From NCBI GenBank assembly GCA_000231825.2, contig JH720315.1, positions 729,497 through 793,496 of the forward strand: a stretch of DNA of 64,000 bases, read 5' to 3'. The position numbers and the translations under genes are program-made. This DNA comes from Tetrahymena elliotti 4EA (Eukaryota > Ciliophora > Oligohymenophorea > Hymenostomatida > Tetrahymenidae). This document shows positions 24,171-36,463 of the stretch, piece after piece (the first letter of the stretch is position 1; every line of letters begins with the position of its first letter). The notes below the pieces were generated by a model, which saw only the letters and a list, made by a program, of their open reading frames with translations, had not been told where the DNA came from and did no database searches.

Positions 24171-25612
24171 TCAAACCCAAATTAAATATTTTTTTCTTTT
24201 GTTTTGAAAAGTAAAAAAAGTATTTAAAAATTTCTAAACAAAGCCTTTTCTTTTTTGTTTAAAATCAAATTTAGAATCTTGTTTGATTTTTTTGTTAATT
24301 TCTCTAAAAATAAATAAGGCAAATTAGTTGTTTTTGAATAAAATTATTTCTGAAGAAATTATTTGATGTTTGTTTGTTTGTTTACCTGAAGTTTACTAAA
24401 ATTCTTCTTTAGTTTATTTATTGAATTCTTTAGGCTTAGACTTTTTATTTTCACTAAGAACCTCCCAAATTCTGAGATTACGAGTTTCATTATATTTATT
24501 TTTGAGGGCATTATATTCTCTTTAGAATTCTTCTAGAGTCATTGAGGTTTTATACTTGTCTAATTCGTATATGTGCACTTTAAGGTCTCCTTGCTATTTT
24601 AATCAAGAAAATTAATATTTAATTACTAATATGATTTAGAATAAATTACAGCACTACGATAGGCTCTATAAGTGACTTTGCTATTTAGCTATTAACTAAG
24701 TTCATTTGCTTCACCCATTTTTATTAGCATTTCATACTCATATTCATTTCTTCCTTTACTAATAGTTAATTTAAGCAATCTATCTATTTCTTTTTCTCTT
24801 TCTTTATGCTTTTGTAAGTAGTATTTAGATTTATTAGGAGCAGGTGCTTTTCTTATTTCAACATCTCTAAATAATTATTAATTTATTTAATTATCATAAA
24901 ACAAAAATTAATTAATACACTTCTTCTACTGTATTCTTAGGAATATTTAAAGTTTTTTGAGATATTGAACTCATAGGACGTTTTTATAGGGCTGCTAAGC
25001 TGCTTTATGGTCTTATATTCAATTGCTACATTTTAAATTACTTTTAAGCATTGTTTTTAGATTTATCAGCCTTCTCTTGAGTCTTCTACTTTAAAAACTC
25101 AGTCATAACTCCTTTTAATAATTAATAAATACAGATAAGTTAACTTTCTATACAAATTAGATAGATATAATTTGCTAGATCTTATTTAATAATAGATCAT
25201 ATTCTTAAATATCAAAAAAGTTATCTTTTTTACCTTCATCGTTTTTCCAATATGGGATTTATTGACATAATTATTGATATGTTATATAATTATTCTCATT
25301 ACATAAAATCTTCATCAATATTTACTTCTCTCTTTCATCAAATTTTATTGCTTTCTTCTTGCAAAAATCAAAAAACTAGTCAGGATACACTTGGGTTTAA
25401 GTACTGTCCCAAAATGTTTCAAGTGATATTTATTCTCTTCCAATATATTTCTATAATCTTAATAGAGGATCAACACCATCCTAATCTCCATAAAAATTAC
25501 TATCATATTCTCTATTTTAACCATAATCCTCATTTTCATCATCATGTTCATCCTCATTTCCTCTTTATCTAATATTATAATATAAATTCATTTTAATAAT
25601 CTCAACACTCAT
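24171..25612 (-). CDS. Coiled-coil protein with EF-hand-like N-terminal region
   Basis: Minus-strand exons 25612-25234, 25111-24919, 24866-24650 and 24593-24171 splice in frame to 403 residues. The first exon has an acidic start (about 25 residues of Asp/Glu/Asn), then helical segments (SLETFWDSTQTQVYPDQFFD and EREKQILMKILC) that look like degenerate EF-hands. The later exons are Lys/Glu-rich and predicted helical (KHKEREKEIDRLLKL, YEMLIKMGEANELSQQLN), ending in a Lys-rich tail. The last exon could instead splice at 24386, which would change the final residues. A short possible upstream exon (MNDPDDYDDQ, near 25793-25764) could not be joined in phase. Family not recognised. The shape fits an axonemal or cytoskeletal protein, which is only inference. 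Confidence 0.6.
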
Positions 25613-26286
25613 CCTAATCAATTGATAAATCCAAATTCATCACAATCAATACATTAATTCTTTACCCATATATTCTTTAATACATCTTGTTAGAAGATTA
25701 TCCCTTTTAAATTATATTTATCTTTAAAATTTATTTTATTTTTTATTAAAAGTTTTACCTGATCATCATAGTCATCAGGATCGTTCATATTACCCTATTT
25801 AAATATGATATTAAATTAATAATATTGTTTAAACTGCTAAGCTATTAAATATCATTTATTATATTGCAATTAAATTAACTACTCTTTAATAGTCAAGTCT
25901 ATTCATTTACTAACTCTTATTATCTTATTTGCTTATCCCCTTCTTTTGATTTCTATTTAATTTCAATCACTCGATTAATTTATTATTTATTGTTGCTATC
26001 CTATTTTTTACTGTTTAGAGTTAATTAATTTCACTTATCAAATTTCTTTCTCTAAACGAAGTTATGAAAATTTTAAAAAGATAATTATCATTAAAGCTTA
26101 TTTAAAACAAACCAAAAAATCACTATTATTTAAATTCATTTATTCATTTTAAATATTTTATTATATTATAAAAAATTTTCTTTTCATTTAATTTATCAAG
26201 CATTTTTTTTAATAGTAATTGTTTCTTAATTAACTAATTATAAAAAAAACATCAATCTTTTTTAATTTAAATCAGAAAAAAAAAAT
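25613..26286. other. Spacer with a possible short upstream exon
   Basis: On the minus strand around 25764-25793 a ten-codon stretch rich in Asp followed by GTAAAAC looks like a small first exon, but I could not connect it in phase. A ten-T run on the minus strand just before 26287 fits an RNA polymerase III terminator for the tRNA gene. Nothing else seen. Confidence 0.45.
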
Positions 26287-26359
26287 CACCCACCGAGGGG
26301 CTCGAACCCTCGACCACCAGCTTAAAAGGCTGGCGCTCTACCGACTGAGCTAGACGGGT
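26287..26359 (-). tRNA. tRNA-Lys (anticodon UUU)
   Basis: The minus strand folds into a complete 73-nt cloverleaf without an intron. The acceptor ACCCGTC pairs with GGTGGGT (two G-U pairs), the D-arm is GCTCAGTCGGTAGAGC, the anticodon stem CCAGC/GCTGG holds the loop CTTTTAA, the T-arm is GAGGGTTCGAGCCCCTC, and the discriminator base is G. The anticodon UUU reads AAA/AAG lysine codons. CCA is not encoded, as usual in eukaryotes. A run of ten Ts follows on the minus strand as a Pol III terminator. It is the most GC-rich short segment nearby. Confidence 0.97.
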
Positions 26360-26792
26360 TTGATAGAATACTTATTTACATTTAAAATTAATCAAAATAC
26401 CTTTTAAAATTTATGTTCTTTAACTTTAAGGGTACTTGCTTTAAATTTGTAATCTATGTTAAAAATATTTTTTTTTCTTCAATCAAAATTAAATTGATAA
26501 AAGATTTAATTTAAAAATATAATTAATGTACTTTAAAAATCTATAATTTTATTTATTCAGAAATTTTATTTTATTTATTAGAATTTATAATTAAAATTGG
26601 TAATTTTAGAAAATAATTTTTAAATAAAGTAATGAAAAATAAGACTTTGAAGTAATTAATAATTCATTAAATTAACAAAAAAATGTGAATAGCTAAGGAT
26701 ATAATAAATTTTTTAATCGTAATTAATTTTATTTTTCTAAAGCTTGTAAGAATTCTACATACATAGTTTGTGGCCATTTAAGCACTTTTTTT
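26360..26792. other. Spacer 3' of the SPRY-like gene
   Basis: Mostly AT-rich. The first ~60 bases next to the SPRY-like gene (26733-26792, minus strand) continue to read like protein in a shifted frame (see findings). No other feature. Confidence 0.45.
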
Positions 26793-28523
26793 TCAAAAGT
26801 TATCAACGATTTTGGCATAGTTAATAGTCATTTAGACTACTTATTTCCAAAAGGATAGATATAAAACTAAATCTGACTATTCCACAAAATATTGTTTGTC
26901 TGCCTCTTTCAAAGACATTTTATATTGATAATTAGGATAATCTAAAACTTCTAATATTTAATCTTCTTACGAAACTCTTAATTCAATTGTTTTTTCATTT
27001 GATAACTCAAATTTTTAACCTCTAATATAAGTGTTAATTCCATTAGATCTGATTGATCCCTCTATTTAAGTTGATTTAACTAGATAACAGCTTAAAGAGT
27101 CTTGATGTCCATATGATAAATTAGAATTAGATTTTTTCATTAAACCAATATAAAAACAATTTCCATTTATGGCATTGATTTATATTCTGAAAACATACTT
27201 TTTATTCCTTTCTATAATAAAATCAGAAATGCAATTTATGTATTCACTATTCTTATTTAATTGTAATATTATTTCACCATTTTTATTCCTTTTAGAATTT
27301 AAATTATTTATTCCATCATTAAATTATGTTGAAACTATTTCCATTTGCTACAATATATCTTATTCATTTTATTCTTCTTAAAAATAATTTTAGAAAAATT
27401 ATTGGTTAGGCTAACATAGAGTTCTTAAAAATGGATAAGTTTCAATAAAATATGATTGGTAACCTAAATTTTCTTATTAATTGAGTTGTATATTAGATTA
27501 GTTAATTATTTCTTAAATTTCCTCTATTTCACTGGAATTTTTAACTTATCTCACATAATCATCATATATTTATTCCAAGAGAATAGCATGTTCTGCATAG
27601 TCTTTCATGAATTAAAATCTTTATTCGTTCATTTAATAGAAGTTAATTGGTGTATAATCTTATTTAAATATCTAACTTGAATAATTAATTTCAATTAAAG
27701 GTCTTATCTTTTAAAGATTTTATTTAAATTCATTGAGAAATGATTCAGAACAAAAATTTGTTTTATTTCCTATTAAACTCATTATTTATTCTATTGATAA
27801 TTTTTAGTTTTAGATTTATTTATTATTTTCTTCTTCTTCTTCTTCTTCTTCATCATCAAATAGTTTAATTTATTCTAATTAATTGATAATTTTTTATTTT
27901 TATTTTTTTGCTTCATCAATTTTAAAAGAACTCATAAAATCAAGAGCTTAGTATGATAAATCCTCTAGTTTTCTTTTATTTTCTTTCTTTTAAGCTTCTG
28001 CTTTAGAAATAAATAATTTGCATTATTTTTCACACTCTTCAAAATTATTTTATTAAATTAAATCCTTTAAAAGATTTTTAAACACAAGAATATTCGATAT
28101 TTACTGATATTATTAAATGATATAATTTTTATCACTTGATTAAGCTTATCTCAAAGCTTTCTTTTCTGCGCCATCTACTTTTTACAAAATTTGTGCTCTG
28201 AAACTGATAAAAAAATCCAAAATTTGCTAGTAATAGTTATTTTAATTGTCAGAATTATGAGTAATATCCTTTAATATCTATAAAATATCACTATTATCAA
28301 TAGGTGGCCATTTTTACATGATGTTATTATCTCCTTCTTCCAATAATTAATCTATCAAAATATATTTTTGCTGATTAAATTAATTATCGTGAGAAATACA
28401 TTATGAGCAATAAAATATTGACTTTTCTTCAGATTATCCAAGAACATCTCTTACCTAAATAAATTCTATGTCTTTTCTAATATGTTTAGGGCACTTTAAA
28501 CTTAGATTGTGTATTTAATCCAT
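26793..28523 (-). CDS. B-box / coiled-coil / SPRY-like protein
   Basis: Single-exon minus-strand frame of 576 residues, ATG 28523 to TGA 26793. The N-terminal 50 residues hold spaced Cys/His (LKCPKH..., FYCSQC) like a B-box or related zinc finger. A long Gln/Lys/Glu-rich helical region follows, interrupted by an eight-Glu run near residue 230. The last ~150 residues look like a SPRY/B30.2 beta-sandwich, with NGNCFYIGLMKKS and a strand with IRSNGINTYIRGQ. TRIM-like proteins of this design often act in ubiquitylation, but no RING is present here. Ciliates have many proteins of this general type. The stop follows NF, and protein-like sequence continues in the +1 frame, so the true C-terminus is uncertain. 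Family placement is by eye. Confidence 0.7.
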
Positions 28524-29487
28524 TAATATGCAAATTTATTTTTCAATAATTATGTTTAGAAAAATCTTTTCAATAGATATTCTTTATTATTAAATCTCTT
28601 TTTAAATTTATCAATATTCTAAATTCTATTCAATAAGTAATAAATTATTTTTAAAATTTTACTTTTATTAATAAACCAATATATCATAAAAATAAAATTT
28701 TATAAATTGTGAATTACTAAAAAATAAAAAAGATTATATTTTGGTTAAAAAATATAATTTTTTTAGGTTTTTCTTTTAATATAAAATTGAGTTTGTATTA
28801 AAAATCTGGTTTTGAAAGATGGTAGGTTTTGAGACGTATTTTTTATTAAAAAAAAGAGTTTTAAAAATACAACAAAAATTTCCAAGAGCACAGATTTTTA
28901 CAAGATAAAAAATAAAATTAAAATATTTAAATAAATAGATATTTATTTAGTAAATTAATGAAATCAATTCAACTAATATTAAGTTTTTAGAATAATAATT
29001 CTTTTTCTTTTTATTAACCTACAGAAGGGATAGATAAATCTTAATATAAATGATGATTATAGCATAAATATATTTTAGAGAGATGAAATATGTAGGTAGA
29101 TATAGCTAGTTGGAGCAAATTAATTTTTTGAACTAAAATTCATATTGTAAGTATTCTAAATTAGTTAGAAAAATAAAATTTAAATTGAAGCCTGGAACTT
29201 GCAGGCTAGATAAACTAGAAATACAGATTTGCTATTTTTTACAAAATTATCTAAATTAATTATTATATGTTCAGCTACAAAAAAATATCTGAATATATCA
29301 ATAATTGAATGTTAAAAATCTTGTTTTGAAAGTTTAAAGCTTATGGTAGATTTTGAGAATTTGTTGATTTAAAAAAGAATTTGAAAAATAAAATATTTTG
29401 GAATATTGAGAATTTGAAAATGATAAAAAATTAAAACAAAATATTAATATAAATAGAAATTAATTTAGAAATGAATGAGAATAATTT
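28524..29487. repeat. Spacer with a diverged duplicated segment
   Basis: About 28780-28870 and 29300-29400 share diverged blocks: AAAAATCT.GTTTTGAAAG, then TGGTAG.TTTTGAGA. This suggests an old duplication. No coding frame was recognised. Confidence 0.4.
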
Positions 29488-32400
29488 TCAACAAATATTT
29501 AATTTTGTGAAGAGTTATTCTTTTTCTTTAAACAAGTTATTTTTATTTAGATCTATGATGCTTTTAGCTATTATTTTAGTTTCAGGGTTTTTAGATTCTA
29601 GTTTTTTATAGAAAGATAAGTAGTAATGTTCTTTTTTATCTTTGATTCTGTACCTGCTAGGTTCACTGATCATTTGGATAGTAGATTAAACTACTTTATA
29701 AAGATTTTATTAGATAATGGGTTATTCAGCATCAAAAAGGAATTCAGCTATTTGAATAACCCTTTTCATTTCTGCATGATCATCTTCGAATGGAACTATT
29801 TGGAAAAGCTTATCAAACGGAACTAAATCTTATTTTGTAAATTGCTAAGACTGTTTATTTGCTAGTAGCTTTGTAGCCATCAAAGCATAAGTAGTTAAAA
29901 CATTTTCAATAGTACCCTTTTCATCATAATGATCAAAGTTCTTTGATTGTATTACTTAGCCTACTATTGAGAACATTTATTTAAAAACTTCAGGCTCTAT
30001 AATGTCATAACAATATCTACAAATGACATTAATGTAAAAGATACAATTTCTTAAAAGAATTTCATCCTTCACAATCATCTTATCAAAGATCAACTAGTTA
30101 ATAATCTTAGAAACTATTGGATAAACACATTTGTCATATTTAATAAAATGAGAAGTATAACCTACGGTAGAACTAATAATACTTAAATCTAAACCTAATT
30201 GATTTAGATTTCTACTTTAACCTACTTATTCATCTTCGTCTTCTTCTTCTTCCATATCTTCATATTCATTCGAATCATTATTCTCTTCTTCTTCATCAAT
30301 GTTTTAATCTTCTTATTCCTCCTCTTCTTAGTCTCCTTCTTAATTCACTTATGAATCATTCGAATTTATTTTCTAATTAAAAATGTTTGCTTCTAGGATT
30401 TTCCATATTTACTAGAAATTCTTTTATAATTAAGATGGATAAGCTTTATAAATGATTTGAAGACATTCCATTTATTTATCCATTAAACCAGCTTAAAATA
30501 GACTGTGAGTTTTAATAATATTCTTCTTGATAGTACTAAAAATGTCAAAAAAGTATGTTCTCTTAGTAGCATAATCAATATTTCTAAGGACATAAGATAA
30601 TTTGTAAAGAAGTTCTTCATGAATATTATCTTCATTAAGTTTATCCAAATTGTTAATTTGGTCTAAGAAAATTTAGAATAAAGGAGAGTATTCAACTTTG
30701 GCTTCTTCAGACAAAAAGGATTCTTCAGGTTTAACATTATTATCCAAATAATACAAATGAGGTATCTGCTAAGTAAAGTATTACTAAATACATTTAAACA
30801 TCTGTCCAAGAGTCTAATAATTCATGTACATTATCTAATTTTCTTCTCTATCATTAACTGAAATTTCATGTAAAACCTTAATTATCTCAAATTTCTTGTA
30901 CTCCATTACTATTTTTGGACATTCTTAAATAAACTCTCCTAATATATACAAAGCATTTGTTTTCAAAGCAAACAATTCTGTGTTAGGTTATTCATAATAA
31001 ACCTATTCGTAACCTTCATCATATTCCATGTCCTCTAACAAATCATCATCATTTTCTTCATGTACATTGTTAAAATTGTTTTCTATTTATTCTTGCTATG
31101 CTTCTTCACTTTCCTATGAAAAGACATCCTCATACTCATCATTTTCACTTTCTTCAATGTCTTCATCATTATTTTATTAATTTTAATCATTATTATCATT
31201 GTTATTATTGTTATTGTTGTTGATGTTGTTATTGTTGTTGTTGTTGATGTTGTTATTGTTGTTGTTGTTGATGTTGTTATTGATGTTGTTGTTGTTGATG
31301 TTATTTTGATGATTATTATTTTGGTTTTGATTTTAGTTGTTGTTATTATTGTTGTTTATGTTTAGAACAACATTGATATTTTACATTAAGTTTTAGTTTA
31401 TTTAGCCGTTTTGGAATGCTTGGTTTAATTGCTAGGCTAGAGCATTCTAAATTTAATTTGGTAGCTAAATATTTTATGCTTGTTAAGGGAAGGCGTTGAT
31501 GATGTTATTGAAATTAGCTTCTTCATTTTCAAGATTTTTATTTTTTCTAATTAACTTAACATTTGTCAAGACTTAGCAATCAGCGATAATGTGAGAGTAC
31601 ATTTTAAGAAATAGTTCTTCAATTAAATTTTTATCATTTAATAATTCAATTGAAATGCTGTAAATAAATTAATAAATTTATGTTCTTTACACTACTTAAT
31701 CATTGAATTTTCCTTGATAAAGTTCATTTGCATACTATCTAAGAAGATTCTTAACTCTATTCACTAAATCGTCATCTTTACAATGCTAAGATTTCATAAC
31801 CATTTTAGCCAAACTGCTTAGACAAGATAAATTTACAGTTGAATGCGGCAGACTGTAAGAATTAGACTTATTATTATTGTCATCTTAAATCATGTTTTGT
31901 TATTGCAAATTGTCTTCCTTTTTTTCTACTTAGGCAAAGAAAATTTCCTTGGAAAGTTAGACATACTGCTTAATATAATATTCAATTTTCTTTTTATGGA
32001 GAATAGAATTGATAATATTCAAAATAGATTCTTAATACATAGGAGATTCTTAGGAGAAGAGAGGAGAAGAAAAATCATTTAAACATATTTCATATAATTT
32101 AGGAATATATTCAAATAAAGCAAAGTCCTCTTCATAAACAATCTTAAATACCACTCTATCCAAGAATGATATAGAAATAATAGATTATCTTAAAGATCTA
32201 TTTTATTTATTCTACAAAATGTCTATGATTATATCCATATAACTGCTATGGAAAGGAGCTATATAATTTATAGCTATATTTGCTATTTGATATAAGAATC
32301 TAATCACATAGCACTGAATATAAACATTCTTTAAATGAGATCCTATGTATTTAGTTAAAGTTGCCAAAATAGCACGAATAGCTTCAACATTGAATTTAGT

Positions 32401-33807
32401 CTAAAAGAAAAGCATGTTATAGTAACCTACTAATACTCTTATTTCTTGTGATGTATAATCAATTTAATTATTATTCTGGCTACTTTAAACTCCATGTCCA
32501 ATTTTTTTAACATTATTTATTATCTTGTTGAAAATAAAGTCATTCATTAATATCTTCTTTGAACTTTAATTTATTGTTTCTAATTAATACTAAAAATCAA
32601 TAAAAGCTTGATCTAATTCTGGACTGTTTGACTTAATATTACTCTAATTCTCATAATCAAAATTATTTTGAGCATTTTCACTATTGCCTTCTATTTTATC
32701 TTCTACTGTTATTGAGTCTAATTCACATAATGAAAACATAAAATCAACCATTTCAGGAATAAATTTGCACTGCTTTCCCAATGATCTCTCTATTGTTTCT
32801 TCAAAGACATACATTCCTAATGAAACAGAAAGATATTTATTTGCTTCAAACACTTTCATTTCTTGATTAATTTCATCTAAAACTTTTTTCTTGTCTTCTA
32901 CTACTATCTAACTATTCTAAATATCCTTCAGTTCTTGAATTTCATACATTCTGATTAATAACGACAACTTTTTAAAGACATTCTATTCTCTTTTCAAAAA
33001 GAAATTTTTATCACACACTTTTAAGAAATTTAGGTAATTAAATAGTAAATCTTTATCTTCTTCAATGAATTAAGAAGATGCTATATATGTAACTATGAGA
33101 GGATATGACTTCTTTTTCTAACTTTCCATCATTTAATTTTACAATTGAACTAAGCACACAGTTAATAACAAATTCACATCTTAATCTAAAATATCCTGCT
33201 TTTATTTTTATACTTTTTTGCTACTTTTTGTTTCCTTTTATGCTTTCTTCTCCCATCTATTTATCAATGCATTTATTACTTCGCAAACACCATGAATAAC
33301 AGCCTACCCAGGTTTATAAAAAAATTGCAAACTATCTGTCAAATTTGTATTATTTCCTTGCAAACGCTGAAACCATTCTTTATAACTTGTTATTTCCCTC
33401 AATAAAATTAACCCTTTTATCATTTTGCCTTTCTTTTAAGCCAAAATCAATTAAAGAATGTCATAATCCTAAACGGATAAATAATTACTGTATCTTCTCA
33501 AAAGACCACCTATTACTTGAGCTTAAATAAGGATATTCTCTCCTTCATATTCCTTAAATGCTGTTAATAACTTTAAATAAGTTTTCTCATAATATATTTT
33601 TTTTGATCTTTCTTCTACTTAATCTAACAAATTAAACATATGAACTGCTGCTCTAATAGAAACCTAGCTAGATTGGCTAATAACTAATTTGCTCAGCTAC
33701 TCAATTAAATCGCCAACTTAAATAGACTTGAAAACATTTAGCAAATTCTCTTCTCCCTAATTCAACTAAATTTCCTTAGCAATAAAATCACTTAATCCTA
33801 TTTCCAT
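29488..33807 (-). CDS. Importin-beta-type karyopherin (HEAT-repeat protein)
   Basis: Single uninterrupted frame of 1439 residues, ATG 33807 to TGA 29488. It starts MEIGLSDFIAKEIQLNQGEE and continues as helical pairs throughout, with the leucine/isoleucine spacing of HEAT repeats (for example NILIQAQVIGGLLRRYSN). Length and helical content fit the importin-beta superfamily, perhaps importin-4/5-like, which carries proteins through nuclear pores with Ran. Between about residues 820 and 960 there is an Asn-rich stretch (DNA 31190-31330, AAC/AAT/ATC codons) followed by acidic clusters. A second acidic block lies near residue 1180. Acidic loops are common in importins as cargo mimics, while the poly-Asn insert is not typical. 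The subfamily is not settled from sequence alone, and another HEAT-repeat protein remains possible. Confidence 0.65.
31190..31335 (-). repeat. In-frame poly-Asn coding repeat
   Basis: Codons AAC, AAT and occasional ATC repeat for about 48 triplets inside the karyopherin frame. It is read on the minus strand as Asn runs broken by single Ile. Such trinucleotide-like tracts expand and contract by slippage. Confidence 0.85.
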
Positions 33808-34404
33808 ATTTATAAGAAAATCTAAAAATATCTATCTATCTATTTATTTATATATTTTTTTATTTTGTATTTATTTATGTTAATATTTCTTTCACTAATA
33901 AAATCTATTCGATTTCAATGCAAAACAAAAATACTATTCTAAACCAACTTTATTAATCAAAAAAGAACAAAAAAAATATCAAAACTTTAGTATTAATTTT
34001 CTACTTAATCAATATTCTTTTTGCTCAAAATGCTTTCAATATTAACAAATAAATTTATTTTAATCTAATTTAAAGAAAATAAAATAGCTTCCACCAAATT
34101 TTTGAAATAATTTTATCAGAGTATTAAAAATAATATTTTTAAGCATTTTTTATTTTGAAAATTGTGTTTTTGGAGATACTTAGAGATTTTAGTAGATTTA
34201 AAAATAATAATCAGTTTGTTAAGAGACAAAAAAATAAATTTAAAATCATATTTCTTGAAAATTTTTTAAAAATAAAAATGCAAAAACCTTATTTTATCAA
34301 AATTCATTTGCAAATCCATAAGGAATAATTATTTTAATTTTTCTTAAAATTACTCAGCTTAAAATAACTGAATAATTTTTTTTTAAATTGAAGAAAGCTA
34401 AAGA
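33808..34404. other. Spacer between divergent genes
   Basis: AT-rich 5' flank of the karyopherin gene with a short ATCT/ATTT repeat near 33825-33860. No recognised promoter motif. Confidence 0.45.
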
Positions 34405-35650
34405 TTAACATATGATTCTAGGATAAATGACATACATAAGGACTAGGATCTGAGTTAGCATAATGCTCTAATCTCTAAACTTTGACTCTTAACTTGTTGT
34501 AAAAATATTGTTTAAAATTATTTATTAGTGACTCACTTATCTGAGTTGTTTAACTTGTATTTTTCTAAATCTATTTGACATGTTTGTAGTTATCGCATAA
34601 ATATTTTTTTATTAATGTGTGTTTAATATTTTTAAAAGGAAAAGTAAAATTGATCAAATTGGGGTACTAGAATTAGGATCTTAGTTAGCAAAATGCTCTA
34701 ACCTTAAAATTTGACCCTTGAACTGAATTAATAATATCATTTAAATATCAATTAGGTATTTATAAATAAACAAAGACTTTAATTTAAAAGTGTCTGAAAA
34801 ATTTAAGTTTAATCATTTTTATCTTTTTCTCATTCTTTAACTTTAAATATTTCTTTATTTAATGTATTTAATATTTATAATTTTTCAAAAGCCAAAATAA
34901 TATTGGTGAAATGAGAGCATCAGGATTGGGAGCTTAGTTAGCTATTTCTAATTCAAAACTTTATCTCTTAACCTCTAGTAAAAATATTATTTCTTAATGA
35001 TATATTTAAAAAAAATAACTACTTTGATTCATTAACTTTTGAGTAATTATTGTTTGTTTGATATTTGGCAGCTCATTATTTTTCATTTGTTGCTTTCAAA
35101 TTTAATTCTCATTTTATATTTTCCTCAATCTTTTTAATTTTTATTGATTCAATATTTATTTTTATAATATTTTAAAAACAATTGTTAGATAGGTTCAAAA
35201 GGAGCATAAAAATTAGGATCAGAGTTTTTTATTGAGTTACTTACTTTCAAAATTAATGAAAATTTTAATTTATTCTCATACTATTAAATATTTTATTTTT
35301 CAAAATTTATTTTTGTAATTGCTTAAAGTTATTGAAAGATTGATGATACTGGTGCATAGGTATTAGGATCTGAGTTATCAAAATGCTCTAATCTCTAAAC
35401 TCTTATTATTGGCATGAAGTAAAAATATTGTTTAATATTAAAAGTCTTTATTTTAAATTTTTTGACATTTATTTTTTAAATAGCATATTTATCTTTTTTT
35501 AAATTAAATATTTGTTAATCAATATTACTTTTAAAAAGGGAGAATGAAATTTCTGAAAAGGGATTTTTAAGATAGAGACTAAATCTATCAAAAGCAAAAA
35601 GATTAGTTAAAATATCATCATGCAACCACATTAAATTTCTGAAATGACTC
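34405..35650 (+). pseudogene. Decayed leucine-rich-repeat exon array
   Basis: Five to six LRR exon remnants (near 34410-34500, 34640-34735, 34885-34972, 35190-35235 and 35345-35420) and a terminal exon-like piece (35560-35650) follow the order of exons at 38741-40736. Decay is visible: an in-frame TGA in the first remnant, 1-nt losses in the second and third, loss of the GTAAAA splice site in the second, and truncation of the fourth. The fifth (IDDTGAQVLGSELSKCSNLQ) still looks intact. It ends with a Lys-rich piece matching the last exon of the functional neighbour. I read it as an old partial duplicate of the downstream gene. Alternatively some exons may still serve an upstream part of that gene. 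Confidence 0.65.
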
Positions 35651-36463
35651 ACAAATCTGGTTTTTTTAAAGACTAAAATTAAAACTTGTTTTTAAAAACT
35701 TTAATTAATTCAACCTTGTTAATAAAAGAGTTTTTATTTTTGTTTTTGTTTATGTATTTTAATTAAATTTCAAAAAATATTAAATGAATTTAAATTTGTT
35801 AATACCATATTACCTTGATAAGAATTTTTTACGAATTACGGGGGTGGTGCTAAAATTAACAAAATTCAAAAAATTTCAAATTTCGGCTTCCCTCGCAATT
35901 CAGATCACAAGCCTTATTGAGGAATTAAGGTATTTTTTTCATCAAAAATTCTATCATAAGATGTCCGTCCCCCTACAATAAAATAATTCTTTAATATGAT
36001 AAAGTAAACTTAAAAATAATCTTTTTTTCTCTTATCAAATTCAAGAGACTTGATAGTATTTATAAATTTTAATTTTTAAGATTAAAATTCACTTGTTAAG
36101 AATTTCTTTTATTATCATATTTTAGTGTTGTTGTGACAATTATTGTTAAGAATGAAAAACAAAATGTATGCTATTTTGATATCAAAAATATTTCTTAAAT
36201 AAATAATTTTTTTCTTAAAATGACTTTAAAGCTATATTTTTAAATTAAGTTTTATTTAATTTTATATTTATTCTTCAGAAATTTATCTGAAAAACTGAAT
36301 TAAATTATTCATATTAATTTTTATTAACTAATATTCATTTTCTAAGAAAATTAAAAAGAATAAAAAACATGTTATCAAAAAAGCTAAAAGAAACTACTGG
36401 TTTCGACAATGTATTTAAATTTGTTTAGAGATCAATAAGCATATTAATTTTTTTTATTAAAAG
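35651..36463. other. Spacer with a compositionally odd ~160-bp island
   Basis: 35820-35980 contains unusually GC-rich words for this window (ACGGGGGTGGTGC, CGGCTTCCCTCGC, GTCCGTCCCCCTAC) and a 71-codon frame from 35784 using CAA/CAG but almost no TAA/TAG for Gln. The G-rich left end and C-rich right end form an imperfect inverted repeat. It could be a small mobile element, a structured RNA, or a small foreign-like gene. The rest is AT-rich. Confidence 0.4.

Noticed and set aside
25252..25572. 106-residue His/Ile-rich standard-code frame on the plus strand
   Set aside because: Antisense to the first exon of the EF-hand-like coiled-coil gene.
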